This document shows, piece after piece, positions 1-12,846 of a stretch of 64,000 nucleotides of DNA. The translations under genes and the position numbers were made by a program. The notes under the pieces were generated by a model. It saw only the letters and a program-made list of their open reading frames with translations. It was not told where the DNA came from and did not search any database. Origin of the DNA: Dysidea avara (taxonomy: Eukaryota; Porifera; Demospongiae; Dictyoceratida; Dysideidae); assembly GCF_963678975.1 (NCBI RefSeq), contig NC_089273.1:22090356-22154355 (forward strand), given 5' to 3'. The first letter of the stretch is position 1. Each line of letters opens with the position of its first letter.

Positions 1-21
1 TGGTTAAATGCACACACAATG

Positions 22-357
22 CAGGGGCGGATCCAGAGTTTGGAAAGAGGGGGGGCACCTTTCTGAAAAACAGTTGAAGACCAAAAAAACTTGCTGAAAA
101 CCAGTTGAAGACCAAAAAAAAAAGGTCACGACAATAATAGCTAGTTATCTTTACCAACTATATCACGTCTGTTATGTAAAATAAAATCCTATTTATAGCT
201 TCATAGGTAAGCTACACTGCCTCATGAACATTGTGACTGCTTTATTAGAGTAATTGACTGCTCTATTAGAGTATCTCGATCTTGTATGCAATTTCTTGAA
301 GGGGGGGGGGGGGGGGGGGGCATTTGCCCCAAATGCCCCATCCTGGATCCGCCACTG
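22..357. mobile_element. MITE-like element, GGGGCGGATCC-end family (copy a)
   Basis: Ends are inverted: CAGGGGCGGATCCAG at the left, and at the right the reverse complement of CAGTGGCGGATCCAG. CAATG flanks both sides (17-21 and 358-362), consistent with a 5-bp target duplication. Inside are an A-rich stretch, the box CTCTATTAGAGTATCTCGATC (about 260-283) and a 20-nt G run (301-320). A reversed near-copy lies at 24,199-24,501. It encodes nothing, so it is non-autonomous. A 5-bp duplication would suit a hAT5-like family, but the superfamily is inferred, not shown. Confidence 0.75.
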
Positions 358-362
358 CAATG

Positions 363-1131
363 TAACTTTGACTTTATACCATTCTGTGGCACTACATGCA
401 AGGTTTGCTGTTTCTGTCTGACTATCATAACTGATTCCCATTTACAACTACCCCAAAGTCATTTATAACTCCTTTTAGTCCTTGTGTGGCTGCTTCTCGG
501 TGATAAAATTGATCACCAAATTCTAAAGTAGTCTGCTAGATGTAGACATGTTTGGCTTGCACTGATAAAACTGAGTCAGTTTAGATATAATTAATTCATA
601 TTCATATGGTGTGTACACCTGTGCAACCTGAAACATTTGTTTTTGTAGGTGTCTTTGCACATAACTATCTCACAATAACTAGTAATTTGTGATAGGTGAG
701 ATACTGACAACAATAATACAATTGGAAGAGCAACATGCACATGATGAAGGAATGAGGCAAAAACCAGCCTCATTAAAGCTGATGATGGTTGATAACACAT
801 CATAACTATAGCTATCCACAGTTTAGAGTCATGGAAGTATCTCAGACTGCCATTCGTACTTCTGTCAGCCTCATATAAAAGCAGAGGCAAAGCTATTGAC
901 TAGTAGTGAGAAGAAAGGTATACTAGGTTATTGCTCTATGATTGTACCTATCAAAAGTTGAGGTGATATAACCTCAGAATTATACTAAACTGCATGTTGA
1001 AATTACTTGTGCTGTCATGTAGGAGTTTTCTAGATCCAGTCAAACATTGTTGTGAAAAGGTAGCTGTTACATATTAATTATGCAATTAATACATGTACAA
1101 TATATTGCTGCAAGATACTTTAAATTTCAGT
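363..1131. other. Gene-free stretch
   Basis: No reading frame, RNA gene or repeat that I can support. AT-rich, with scattered short frames that show no conserved residues. It lies between the MITE and the 3' end of the minus-strand secreted-protein gene and probably includes its 3' untranslated region. Confidence 0.5.
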
Positions 1132-1868
1132 TCAGTTACCAAAATAATATCGATAGATACGGAATGCATTTTTAGAGCACAAAGCATAGCTAAGGTAGGC
1201 TGGTGGAGCAACTCCAGGACAAAAATCGAGACTTGTATCATCATTATCATTCTCTCCTTGAATAGACACATACAGTCCAGTATGGGGATAGTAAAGCATC
1301 ACTACATCACCATTGTTGATTACTGCACCATTTGCTTTCCCTCTTGCATAAATGAAAAATGTCTCACCCCAGCATCTATCACTTGTAAAATTCTTTCCTT
1401 GGTCAGTTGTTCCTGGGCAGGTTCTTTTATCACAACGATTGTAATCTGGGCATCCCATCCATGTGTTTTGGTCATGTGGATAACGTAGCCGAATGCGATG
1501 GCCAGACTTAATTGGGCCATAGTTGGGACCTTCACCAATTATTTGGAATTCTTCTCCCCAACATCTCCCAGGGTGACGATATCTTTCACTTTCACTCGGG
1601 CATCGACGCAAATCGCATACATTATCAAGGCAACCAAGCCAAGCATCTCTTGCACCCAAAAACTGTAGTCTCAGCCAGTCTTGATCCCTTAGTTCTAAAG
1701 ATTTATCTGTGATGGGAGATACAATATTATAGTCTCTTATATGTACATTAATACATGACACATACTTTGTTTTAACTCTTGAAATCTTTTCCCTCCAAAT
1801 TCCAGCATCTCCTCAACTGAAAGTGCTTTAACTCCCAAAATTAGCCCAAGTAAAATGATAGGTACCAT
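1132..1868 (-). CDS. Secreted three-repeat 10-cysteine protein, copy 1
   Basis: Two exons on the minus strand: 1868-1766 (103 nt) and 1706-1132 (575 nt), with a 59-bp GT-AG intron; 225 residues. Exon 1 is a signal peptide (short hydrophobic core IILLGLILG) and the start of the mature chain. Exon 2 holds three related units with the pattern hydrophobic-x-L-x-YP, W-x-GC, C-x-x-R-x-CP, then C-x-GE-x-F-x-I. All 10 cysteines are kept, enough for five disulfides. Three repeats of about 55-64 residues suggest a beta-trefoil (inferred). I do not recognise the family and assign no function. The start was chosen because it aligns with the copies at 14.4 and 60.8 kb and lies about 75 bp below a TATA box. 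The donor follows an A rather than the G seen in the other copies but keeps GT. Confidence 0.85.
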
Positions 1869-1942
1869 GGTTGAGATCATTCAATCAGCAGCAGTCATTC
1901 AACTCTTCTTAAACTTACTACAGCATAGTGAACTAGTGCAGT

Positions 1943-1951
1943 CTTTATATA
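1943..1951 (-). promoter_or_regulatory. TATA box of copy 1
   Basis: Reads TATATAAAG on the minus strand, about 75 bp upstream of the start codon. All four gene copies have a TATATAAGG or TATATAAAG box at 75-92 bp. Confidence 0.7.
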
Positions 1952-1980
1952 CAGATACCTACACATTTGTATGGAATCAG

Positions 1981-1994
1981 TGGTTAGCCACATG
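1981..1994 (-). promoter_or_regulatory. Shared upstream box CATGTGGYTAACCA (copy 1)
   Basis: CATGTGGCTAACCA on the minus strand, about 30 bp above the TATA box. Near-identical boxes precede the other copies at 14,263, 44,122 and 60,585 (the last diverges at its 5' end) and persist at the gene-less locus (37,233). Conservation across paralogues suggests a transcription-factor site. The factor is unknown; the CANNTG core would fit a bHLH protein. Confidence 0.5.
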
Positions 1995-1999
1995 TAGGA

Positions 2000-3606
2000 G
2001 AATGATGAGTGATTTAATGTACTGTGGGTTGAGAGGTAGGAGTACAAAGTTGATCAGTAATGATTTCTGTGATTGTTTATGTAATACATGCATAATGTAG
2101 TAAATTCTCACTTGTATCTCCTTCACAGTGTATATGCATGTATGTACATATTATGAAGATGACTACATGAACAGTATACTAGTTGACTACATGCTTCACA
2201 CTATATGTTTTCCTATTATGTTATTACATGATCAACCTTTCAACCAAATTGCTTATAAGTTTGTCCCTGGGGTCATATCTCTTTCCCTTTTATGTCTACT
2301 ATAACGTTATGATCTTATATGATACCATTACTGCTAGCTACAATTTTAACAGGTCAGGTGAATAATTATGCTAGCTTTATAAGTACTATACGTGATGCTA
2401 ATTAACCATAATTTGTTTCTTTAGTACATTTTTAATAGTCCCATGTACACTACAACTCCTAGATAAATACATTTTAGCTCACTGTGAACAAATTGCAACA
2501 GTAGCAATATGGTTAGTTGATGAAGCCATATTCAAGTATATGTGGTAGTGTTGCTAAGATACTGTACTATCTGTCATGTCTACATGTCTGAAGTAAGATC
2601 CTTTATTGTACCATAAAACTTCTGCTGGTCAACCATTACAAATTATTTCTGAACCAATGTACTAAATGATATAGACAGTTTCTACAGTAACTGGTTGACT
2701 ATCATGTTGCTACAGAAGTGACCACGTAGAAAACTGCTGAATTCACTGCTTTGTATCTAATCTAAAGGTAGCAAAATAGTTTGATTCATGGCCACTATGG
2801 ATGTCATTGTAGACCCACTAATAAAATTAGCTGATGTGGGTGTCACATTACTATTTTATAGTTAGGTGATCACATGGATCATTTGTACATTAAGTCATCT
2901 CAGTAGTACAACTGTATTACAGTAACAGTAATGTAGCAGCTCAAATGTTACTCACATTGACGAGGAGTACCAATCATAAGCACCAGTGATGGTAGCTAAC
3001 CTTATAGCACTTTTGTATAGTAGAAAAAACACACAAAAAAAACAGCACTGCACATGTACAGGTTGAATTTTACATGTTCTCTGCATGCATGTAAGTTTAA
3101 GGGGAAGGTTGCTCATGTCTTTTGTGTTGTTCCTCCTGACCAATAGATGACCTTATTCAGCAAACTTATTTTACCGTGCACAGTGATGTACTAGTATTAC
3201 ACATTACATATATACCTGAAACTTAATTTATCAAGTGAGGGGGGATTAATTAGTGATATAGCTAGCAGAGGCATGTTCAGTTATTCCCTATAATCAATTA
3301 ACCTCCACTCCTCCAGCGTGTCTTTGTTTTTATCAACTTTACCAGTCAGGCACTGGAGGGTGAACACTAGTGTGCACATGCATGCAGTTATGTGATAATT
3401 GCTACATAAAGATTTTGGTACTCAGATAGTAAAACTGGTACTCGAGATGACCCAGTTCACCTGAAGTTTGTCATTCTGAATGACACTAGTTTGACTGATG
3501 ATAAGCCTAAAAATATTCACAAGACCAGGTGCATTTCATTTCTTAGCATGTTATTTGGTGTAGCTAATTTAATTGTTAGGAACACAAAAATTAGCACTTT
3601 AATACA

Positions 3607-3646
<40 letters not shown>

Positions 3647-5915
3647 CATTGTTGTTACTTGAAATAGCTACTTTTGCAAACTACAGTACAGTTAAGACCT
3701 ACAACAGTACACCGCACATGCCGGCATGACATTTCGAGTGGAAACAAATGCCGTGCATGTACCTATAATGCATAACGGGCTTGGACTGAATCACGTTAAG
3801 ACACATGCATTAAGGAATATCCCACGCGTGACCTCCAGAGCATGGATTTTATATCGATCTTAGCTGTTACAATGCTAGCTACGTACTCAGGTTAAACTAT
3901 TATTGCTAAGTAACAGGACTGGAGGCAGCAATTCAAGATTTTTTGGCCAATAAGTCTTTGTGTCTGTGTTACTTAGTTAGGGCATAGATATAGCAATTAT
4001 CCATGGTTAGGGTTTCCACTCAAAATAGAAAGATGTCTCTTTTTGTTGCTTACCTATTTGACCTTTAAGGTAAAAGAAACAAGTAGCTATGATTTATTAC
4101 TGGACTACTTTTAGTGCTCGATGTTAACACCCATAAATATCTAAAAAGTGGCATGTAACCACTCATGCGTGCTGTGATGCTGCAAGATGTAAAATCGTTA
4201 TTAAGGTTAAAATATAAATTATAGCAATAACTTTTGTCACCCTTAAAACTGGATATACATACACATAGTAGGGCAGCTTAATGAAAAATTTTTAGTGGAT
4301 GTGGACATTCCGAACAAAAGCACCAAACTTTCTCCAAATGTTGTTTACCCTTTCACCTTTCAATTTATGATAGGAACCAGATCACACTTTCATGGCTTCC
4401 CAACTCTTTGTGCATTTAAAGTACTTGATGTAATGAAACCAAGTGAACATGAAGTCATACATGTGTTCCCATGTGTTTTCTCATCATAGTGTCAATATTA
4501 ATATTGCAGAATGGCCAGAATCAGCTGTAGTAAAGCAGCCACACATATGGTTGTCATTGACAACACATATAGTTACCATTGACAATTACCTTTTACTTGT
4601 GAAACCACTGACATTCCAACTCAATGCAAAAGGGAGACAGGTAGTATACAGCTCATTTCTCACTAATATTAGCGCTTGGAACATTGCCAATTGTCCTAAA
4701 GTTCAGTAATGATTTTACAACTGAAGAACTAGTGCAAAACCAGGCAGCATGGCATAAGTATTGTTATGTAAAATTAGCAATGAGAAATGAAAGAGAGCAT
4801 CCCAAATTAAGGAAGGTACTGTAGGAAGCAGCATTTTCAGGTGTGAAGTCCTGTCAATAGATAAGATGGCTTGTCATGTCTTGTCTTACTTATCTTACCA
4901 ATTGTATATAAGGAAGTTGTATAACCTAGGTGTTTAGAAGGAGATAAACAGAGTTTGATTTAGGGAGAAAGTTCTAGCACATTTTCCATAAGCGCAAGAA
5001 CAAAACAATGACAATAATAAAATTATAGTTTATGAGAAAGGTATACAGGAGATGTTAAAACAGGCTGCTACACCAGATCAAATGGTATTGTTGGCAAGAT
5101 TGTGTGAAAAGACATTACAGGTTACAAAGTATTTTTTTTCATGGTAAGTTTCCACCTGACTGTTAGCAACAGTCAGTGCCAGACTCTATACTAAATGGTG
5201 TTTACTTACAATGTCAAGATTCCACCAATTCACAGGTAAGCTTCGCAATCTCACAAACATTATTTTTAAATTTCAGTAAGCACACACCAGCTACTGTTAA
5301 GTCTCATCATTTATTGGAGAGACAACCTCCATTACCTCTCTATCATATATGATTGGGATGAAAATTCACAGAGGCTAGGTCTAAATAGATAGTAAACCAT
5401 CTATATGACTTAGGTCTAAGTGTATAAGCTAGGACAGGGTTCTTGAAATAGGAACCCAGTTAACAACTGCTGTTTGCAAGGAATATATATGAAAAGAAGG
5501 GAGTTGTAAATTGTCGGTTTGCTGTTGGTGCACTTGACAACCTTGATCACAATCCCTCAAATACCACAGCCAAAGGTCCATTTCACAGAACAGGAATCTG
5601 TCTCTTTTAACAATCAATATAGAAGCTGACACAAGGCTGATTATCCGAAGCTCTTATGAACGGCCACACCAACTACACTGTTGATACAGATTTTAATTGA
5701 CAAGTTCCACGATCTTGTAGCTTTCTGTCAAAGCCTTAATTTTATTTGGGTGGCTTTTAATTTAATAACACTTTAACTACTATCACATAATTAAGTGCAA
5801 TTTGTCAAAAAGCTTGGTACAGAGAGGTTCATTGCTCTATATACCAGTTTTTAATATATATGTAGTTTCATAGGTTGTGACACTACATCTTCTTTTTATG
5901 GTAAGGGTAAAAGAT
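2000..5915. other. Gene-free stretch with a GT microsatellite
   Basis: About 3.9 kb without a supportable gene. The only structure I see is a (GT)n run at about 3,609-3,644. Frames at 4,295-4,709 and 5,429-5,632 show no family features. Confidence 0.5.
3609..3644. repeat. (GT)n microsatellite
   Basis: An almost pure GT dinucleotide run of about 36 bp in unique AT-rich sequence. Confidence 0.9.
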
Positions 5916-5925
5916 CAGAATGGGA

Positions 5926-6395
5926 GGCATGGAATTGTTTCAGTAATGTGATACAAACAATCACCTACATGACACTCCATTCTTTATCTACTGTAGATGA
6001 ACATTTTATAGTAATAATGTATGACAAAACAAGTGAGCTATAATTATACAATGTGTGCTGCATGAATGAAGCTAGAAAGGATTTATTTTACCACAAGGGC
6101 AGGATGATGGAGATGCTACCCCCAACCCAGGAAGCACTGTTGCAGTACACAAAACAAGTGGCATACCAAGCTGCAATACGGTGCTCCAGTAAGCAATATA
6201 AGCTACAGAACCCACCTCCAGAAGGCTGGGGATGGACACTTGATGAGTACAATGTCTGGGTTCCGGTGTGGAGCACATTACCTATAACTGCTAAGCTTGT
6301 AGTGAACTAGTCAAGTGCAAATGTAAGACCAGATGTTCATGCAGAAAAGCTGGTTGGTAGCACACAGAGCTCTGTAACTGTCACTGCTTAGATTG
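5926..6395 (+). pseudogene. Decayed fragment of a multi-copy invertebrate protein (C-terminal region)
   Basis: Three pieces in different frames read as one protein. The first runs from about 5,927 and includes AWNCFSNVIQ and FIVIMYDKTSE. The second (from about 6,059) includes MNEARKDLF, PPTQEALLQ and GWGWTLDE. The third, after a frame change near 6,303, reads ELVKCKCKTRCSC, has an in-frame stop, then HTELCNCHC. I recall this order (YDRTS, VNEARK-LF, PPT-ALLQH, GWGW, then a cysteine cluster) from abundant uncharacterised proteins of cnidarians and sponges, often linked to mobile DNA. That recollection is unverified. At least two frame shifts and one stop make it a pseudogene. No upstream exons or element ends were found. 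Confidence 0.6.
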
Positions 6396-6650
6396 AGAAA
6401 CATACAATAGCTAATACTGACAGTGACGACGCTTGATAGATCACTAATATCACTTAAGTTTTCATATACAGTAAAATTTAGTAAATTATCATTCTTGGTT
6501 GTATGTATTTAGTTGGATATTGATTCATTCATTGTGTACTGTTTTCTAATAGTACAAGTATCATCGACTGTTTTCTGATATTTGCTGAGCTATCATGATA
6601 ATGAATAAAGATATAGAACTTGTGCAGTTTTACATATGGATTATAATACT

Positions 6651-6680
6651 ATTGAAAACACTATACTGAGTGTTTTCAAT
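6651..6680. repeat. Short perfect-type hairpin
   Basis: ATTGAAAACACT pairs with its reverse complement around a short loop. It is isolated; origin unknown. Confidence 0.6.
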
Positions 6681-7466
6681 GTTTCTTTATGGTATGGTTA
6701 GGTTTCTATGGTAACAGATAAGTGTTTAGGTTTCTATGGTAACATTCTACATAAAATAGATGCCTACAAACATGTCTTAATAATGAACTGATCGGGAATT
6801 AGGCATCAAAAACAAACTTCATTGTATTTGTAATTAAATGCGTGGAGGGACCAATTTGATGGGTTTCTGGTTTATATAAATGATCACAACTCTGCAATGG
6901 AACAAACTATTGACTTCAAATAAAAACAAGTTGTTTGACAAAGTAACCCCTATACTGTGATGCCAAATAGTAACAATTTAAACAATGCCTAAGGAAGAAA
7001 TAAACAAAAAGCCACATACTTTACTAACCATGGCAGCCATCTTAAAATGCTTTAGCAAACCATCTCAGGGTGATTGGATGAATTGGTTCCTATCAAAAAC
7101 TGAAAGCTACCAACCTGGGTAGCTTGTAAAAAATATTGGTGCTTTTGTCCAGAGTGTCTACTTCCACCAGCTAAGCTGCATAACTTTTGAATATGACTAC
7201 ATAATATAGCTATTGTGGGTTTTTTTTGGTTATATGCCACTTGAATAATTATACATATTAAAACTACACTGACATCAAGTACTAAAACAGGCCAAGGGGG
7301 GCTTCCAGGGTTTTCAGAAAACCTCTACTGAAATTGTCAGTGGCAAGCAAACCTCAGGCCAGTGTGTTGCTGCTGATTTGATCAGTGACGAGCACAAATT
7401 CAGTGCGAGTACATCAATAGACATTATTACAGTGGTGGATCTGTGGGGGCACAGCCACATACAAAG

Positions 7467-7686
7467 TATGTGTGTGTGTTGTGTTGTGTGTGTGTGTGTG
7501 TGTTGTGTTGTGTGTGTGTGTGTGTGCTGTGTTGTGTGTGTGTGTATGTACATGTGTGTGTGTGTGTGTGTACATGTGTGTGTGTGTGTGTACATGTGTG
7601 TGTGTGTGTGTACATGTGTGTGTACATGTGTGTGTACATTTGTGTGTACATGTGTGTGTACATGTGTGTGTGTGTGAGTGTGTGTG

Positions 7687-7718
<32 letters not shown>
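7467..7718. repeat. TG-rich microsatellite block
   Basis: About 250 bp of TG repeats interrupted by regularly spaced TACATGTG and TGTTGTG units, so it is a compound, locally periodic microsatellite. All long frames through it, on either strand, are low-complexity artefacts. Confidence 0.95.
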
Positions 7719-8077
7719 ATAGTGAGATCATCAAACATGTAATTACATAGGCCACTTAAGTAACTATAAAGTTAACCATAATTATACTTATTATGTTATG
7801 TACTCAAACTGCTGGCATTTGACATTGTACAAAAGCAAGCTTCATTAATATCTGGGGGCTCAGTGTGTGTCCCGATCTACTTTCAAGTGAAAACTCCATT
7901 ATAAAAATCCTATAGCCGGGCATGCCCCTGCTAAAAGTAGTTCAATAATAAAACAGCATTTTAACTGAGGTCAAGGGTCAGGTACTAATGGTAAAGGCCA
8001 AACTTTATGTATAGTGGGTATAGCTACTGTACTTTTATAGGCTGTACCAACAATTCAAATACTTACCAGAAACCTGC

Positions 8078-8408
8078 TAGTCTGGTGCCGCCTGCCCCTT
8101 CACAACAAGTAAGGGTCTAGTGAAATACAGATACCATACACTGTAGTGGATACTGTGACAAATAGTGAATGTCACTGGAAATTCTTACTGACAGTAACTA
8201 AAATGTGCAGTGACCTTCACTATTTGCCACACTATTCATTACTTTTTTTTACAGTGTATTGATCATTTCAAACAATTCAATTAGAAACATTTCATTGCCA
8301 AAGCAATTTGGGTGTAAACATCTACCACCAAATGAGTGGTAGAAATGGTTTAGTATCTGTATTTCACCAGACCCTTACTTTTGTGAAGGGGCAGGCATCG
8401 CCAGACTA
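8078..8408. mobile_element. 331-bp MITE with ends like the 5.7-kb DUF6589/RecQ element
   Basis: Both ends begin TAGTCTGG and continue with GCCTGCCCCTT and AGTAAGGGTCT, then TGAAATACAGATA, giving inverted repeats of about 55 bp. The outer 43 bp closely match the ends of the element at 50,167-55,831, including the order TAGTCTGG, GCC-GCCC, AGTAAGGGTCTGG. There is no coding content. I see no clear target duplication (flanks GAAACCTGC and AATTGATGT), so the insertion is old or its duplication has eroded. It is probably mobilised by the same transposase (inferred from shared ends). Confidence 0.8.
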
Positions 8409-11400
8409 AATTGATGTCTCAAAATTATGACTGCCACAAGATGCTGTACTGGATTGTATGTAGCAAAAAGGAGGACTGCAGCTTGATGATTTGAAGTCTC
8501 CTCCACGGTATGGCTGGCATGAATGCCTGGCTGGTGCACGATGACATTGATGAAGAATTTGCGAAAGTAAGGAAGTGTAGGTATCAATCTACATGTATAG
8601 CTAAGAAAATATTACAAGGTGAACACATACCTGTACTTGTAGTATTATATCAGCTTGATATAATTTGACTTAGAATCAAGTTGTCAATTTTTGGCCACAC
8701 TGTATATTAGTGATATGTTACCTGCAGTTACTCAGTATGATGACATGCTTCACAGTATGATATAAATGCATGTACATCATTATTATTTTTGAAGTATGTA
8801 CACCATACTAAAGTTTCCTCACCATTAATTTACAGTGTTTTACTGTCATCATGTGTGGCATACTGCTCATACATTACTAGTCACAACTGCATCACATCTA
8901 CAATCAAGCTTTTCAAGATAATGAATGTAATAACATACCAACATTTCTCCTGCATCATATAGTATTGCTGACTATGACACATTTTCCAAAAAAAATTTAC
9001 TATTTCTTTTAATCTGTAATTAACTTTGTATATGTAGCCATAGTTTTACTAATTTTTGTAATTGTTTTTTCATACCTTGCAGCTGTTCTGTCTACCCATT
9101 AATCATAATAGATAAAATAGCACACAAAATGTGCCATGGGAATCACTGTGTGGCAAACACATCATGTCTATGCTGTGTGGTTGCATGTCACACATGGAGC
9201 CATGGGTAAAATGTGAAATTATAAGTGCATGGACCATACTGTCGCTACATGCTGTACATCCAACAATGTAACAACAACTGACAATCATTTGCAAAGGTAT
9301 GGATTTTATTTTACAAATAAGGTCATTTGCCAAATTTTAGCTACAGTGTACTTCCATCAAAGCTTCTCTCTATAATATGGTATAATAATTTATGTGTTAC
9401 AGTGTAGCACATTATGTGTATAATATGCACCTCACATGTGACTTAGTTTATTACCCAAAAATTGGGTGACTGTTCTAATAGAGAAATTTCTGATATTTCT
9501 ATTTGTTTCTCCAAAATAATTTCAGCGAAACTTTGGATACACACTCAGTCGTCCATACTTGCAACTGTCATAGGTTATGAAATCCTTATTAGAATTCATA
9601 TGGCTTCTGAGGATGCCTTTTTAAAGTATTCATTCCTCAAAACTTTTCAAGCCACTATTTATAGCATCAATAAATTTATTACTTACTATGCTGCCAATTG
9701 CATTATTCTTGGGGGCCATGCAATAGTGGAATTCAATAGTTATGGCTGGATCAGATAATTCCAAGAAATAGGGACTGTAATAGAGTATTCAGAAAGTGAC
9801 TTCAGTTTCAGCTAATAAAGTAATGAGGTTGAGATCATGGAAACTTGTCAATAAAACATTCAACTCATAAATTATAGCTGCTGCATTTACCATTTAGATA
9901 TATAATTACTATAGACATGTCAAATTTGTCTATACAGTTACTACTAGTTATATATTGAATGTAATCCATGCAAATCCGTCCAAACTAAAAAATGGTGTAT
10001 AGTAGCCTTCAGAAACCAACAATGGCTACTAATAAATGGTTGCAATTATATAGCACAGTAGCATATTGCCATGTTATTTTCATTGCCATGTCATTTTCAT
10101 TGACATTAACATCATTTCAACTCTTTCTTGGCACCCAACATTGATTTGCAGGTTGGTTGTTTTGGCACAGATATCTTGTGCCATATAAAGCCAACTCATA
10201 AATGGATTTTTATAGAATAATATTTAGCTATATATGTAACTTTTGTAATAGTTTCAATTAGTCACCCTAGTAGAACTAATACTGCAATTATTTTCTAGAA
10301 GTGTCAAGTACTTTCATTGTCAATATTGGGGAATTAACTTTCAACTTTATGTCTACTGGAGTTTTGCATTTCAATCTACATGACATTGAGAAAGTATATG
10401 TCAATATCATTTACTTTAAAATTCCTATTTAAAAAGAGGCCTGTATTGTGAATGGCTAGAGCAGCTTGCAGGGTAATGATAATTGTGATGTGTTAAACAG
10501 CTACTAATGCTAATACCTATAGCTATACAATAGAATAGGTCAATTGGGAATAACCAGAGACTGCATGACACAAAATATTTCTGAATCATAAAGTCTGCCA
10601 GCAACTTGTTCTTTTTTAAAACTACAGTAATTGTTGTTTTTCTGAAGATGTGGCTCACTATGTATTATAACAAGCCCACCCTACATATAAACTTAGATTT
10701 CAAGTACAGGGGGTAAGATAGTGCTTACATTTAGTGATTATTAAAGATTGATATAGTGTAGAGCATTCAAAACTGATCATGAGGGGTCTGCAAAACTCCA
10801 ATATAATTATACATAAAGCAATAAGGTACAACTATCCATATTCGTTACATGTAACCAGGCATGTGAAAAAAAGGGCACGTGGAGAGAAATCTGGTAATCA
10901 ACAACATGTGTTAAAATAGCACATATATTTAGCTATAGCTGTGAATTAATTAATCATAATACTATACAGTGACAGTTACACTTAGTCCTTGTTATCTTTA
11001 TCTCAAAAGTTCAGTACTCCCAAACATTTATATTTCATACTGTATAGCTATAGCTACTGTGATCAGTACAGTAAAATATGATGTGACCCAGTCTGATAAA
11101 GCCTTTCCAATTAGCATGACTTGATAACACAAAACATTATCAACTTGAAAAACTTGTTCAGTTTTGAGACTGTGTAACTAAGTGGCAATTGCAAACTGAT
11201 CCATTAAAGACTTGGAAATTATGGTTTATAAAACTTTCCATGGATATCAGGAAAGATTATATTATGTGACCGGGCTTTCAAAAACAGGACAAGTGGGCAA
11301 AAACTACACCCTATCACACAACAGGTCATAGCTTAGTATTGGAAAAGAGATTAGCATTCTATAACATGTGCTATAGAACCATTTATTATAAATGAGTAAT

Positions 11401-11863
11401 TTGTTATAGCTTAATGGTATCAAAAGTTATGAGGCATGAAAACGTGAAAAGTTAGGCAAATTTTATGTACCCACATGCTCTATTATTGCAGGCCCAGTAA
11501 AATATATAAGACTGGTTTGTCAGACCTGGCCACGTATTTCAGTTAACAAGCTTAATTCATAGTTGGCTCTACCCAACATTGTAAAATGAAAGATGAATGC
11601 CTTAACAAAAATTAATGTTGGTTCACTGCATGGAAGTGTTAACAATGTTGATGCATGATAAACATTGTTAACAATGTTGATTCGCCAGACTAGCAAAACA
11701 GGTAATTAGAAAGAAAGTGCATGTGTGTGCCACATTGGTCAGTTTTGCCTAAAAGCTAATTGTAAGTGACTTTTGGCTAGTTGTGAACAATGATCCATTC
11801 AAATACAGCCATGCTGCAAAAAACCCTGGGTGGAAAAAGTTGTGAGACCAAAGATGACAGCAA

Positions 11864-11902
11864 GAAATGGCTGCAATTAATTAACATCATTGCAGCCATT
11901 TC
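11864..11902. repeat. Hairpin
   Basis: GAAATGGCTGCAA at 11,864-11,876 is the reverse complement of 11,890-11,902, with a 13-bp loop. Confidence 0.7.
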
Positions 11903-12819
11903 ATATTTTTAAAGGCCGCACCTTTTTTAACATGGCAGTGCCTGTTTTCAGCTTATTTTTGTATTTTACGGCATGGATCCAAAGCCAGCCATACCTAAAG
12001 TCACTATGGTTGGCTTTGAGGTTGGTATTTACTCACATTTCTTTTTATTTACAGAGCTTAAGTTTATACTTTAAACTATTTATGACAATACAGAGTGAAA
12101 ATTACATACTTAAAATTTGCCACAAATGTTAATTTTGTTTACTGTCAACCAAGTGTAGCAAATACACCTCCTCCCCCATCTTTAGGCTATAGGACTAGTG
12201 GTAAAAAAGATATTTAGTCAATGGCAAGTCATGATCATGCATGCATATGCTTCACATTCAGTACAATCTTGATCCAGGCTAGACATTATGCAGTTTACTA
12301 TCCTGAAAAACTTTTCCCTATACAACTTGTGCACAAAGTACGTAGAAGGCAGTATTATCTGAACCCGTCTGTGAAGATGAAGCTCACTGTGGGCCGGGTT
12401 TTTCAATTTGTGGAAATGTCAGTTTTGACATCTTTTACTGAAGTGAGTTTTGTGTCTTTAATATTATATTAATTGAAGCTTTAAACATACTGTCACATTG
12501 GAGGTATTCACGTGCAATAGGCATTCTATTATCCAAGATTTTGAAGTAAACTGTTCTCTGTAATTTCTCAAATAAGATTCCAGCACAAAATTACTATGCA
12601 TGTGATTGTTTCATTATCACAATATAAAACTCATTTGGGGGTTTTAAATGCATACATTGAACAATGTATAAACTTTAGTTGTATCATCTGCATCATGTTG
12701 CTGTAGACTTTCAGTGCTGGTCACTGTAAAGTGTTAATAATAATAATCACTTCTAATTATAAGTAAGTTTCATTTCATTTCTATATATAGTGAAGAGGAC
12801 TTTGAACTTTTGCATTTAC

Positions 12820-12846
12820 TTATTATTATTATTATTATTATTATTA
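12820..12846. repeat. (ATT)n microsatellite
   Basis: About 27 bp of uninterrupted TTA/ATT repeats. Confidence 0.9.

Noticed and set aside
7314-7755. Several 90-110 residue reading frames on both strands rich in Cys-Val or Thr-His
   Set aside because: They are translations of the TG/CA microsatellite and have no protein features.
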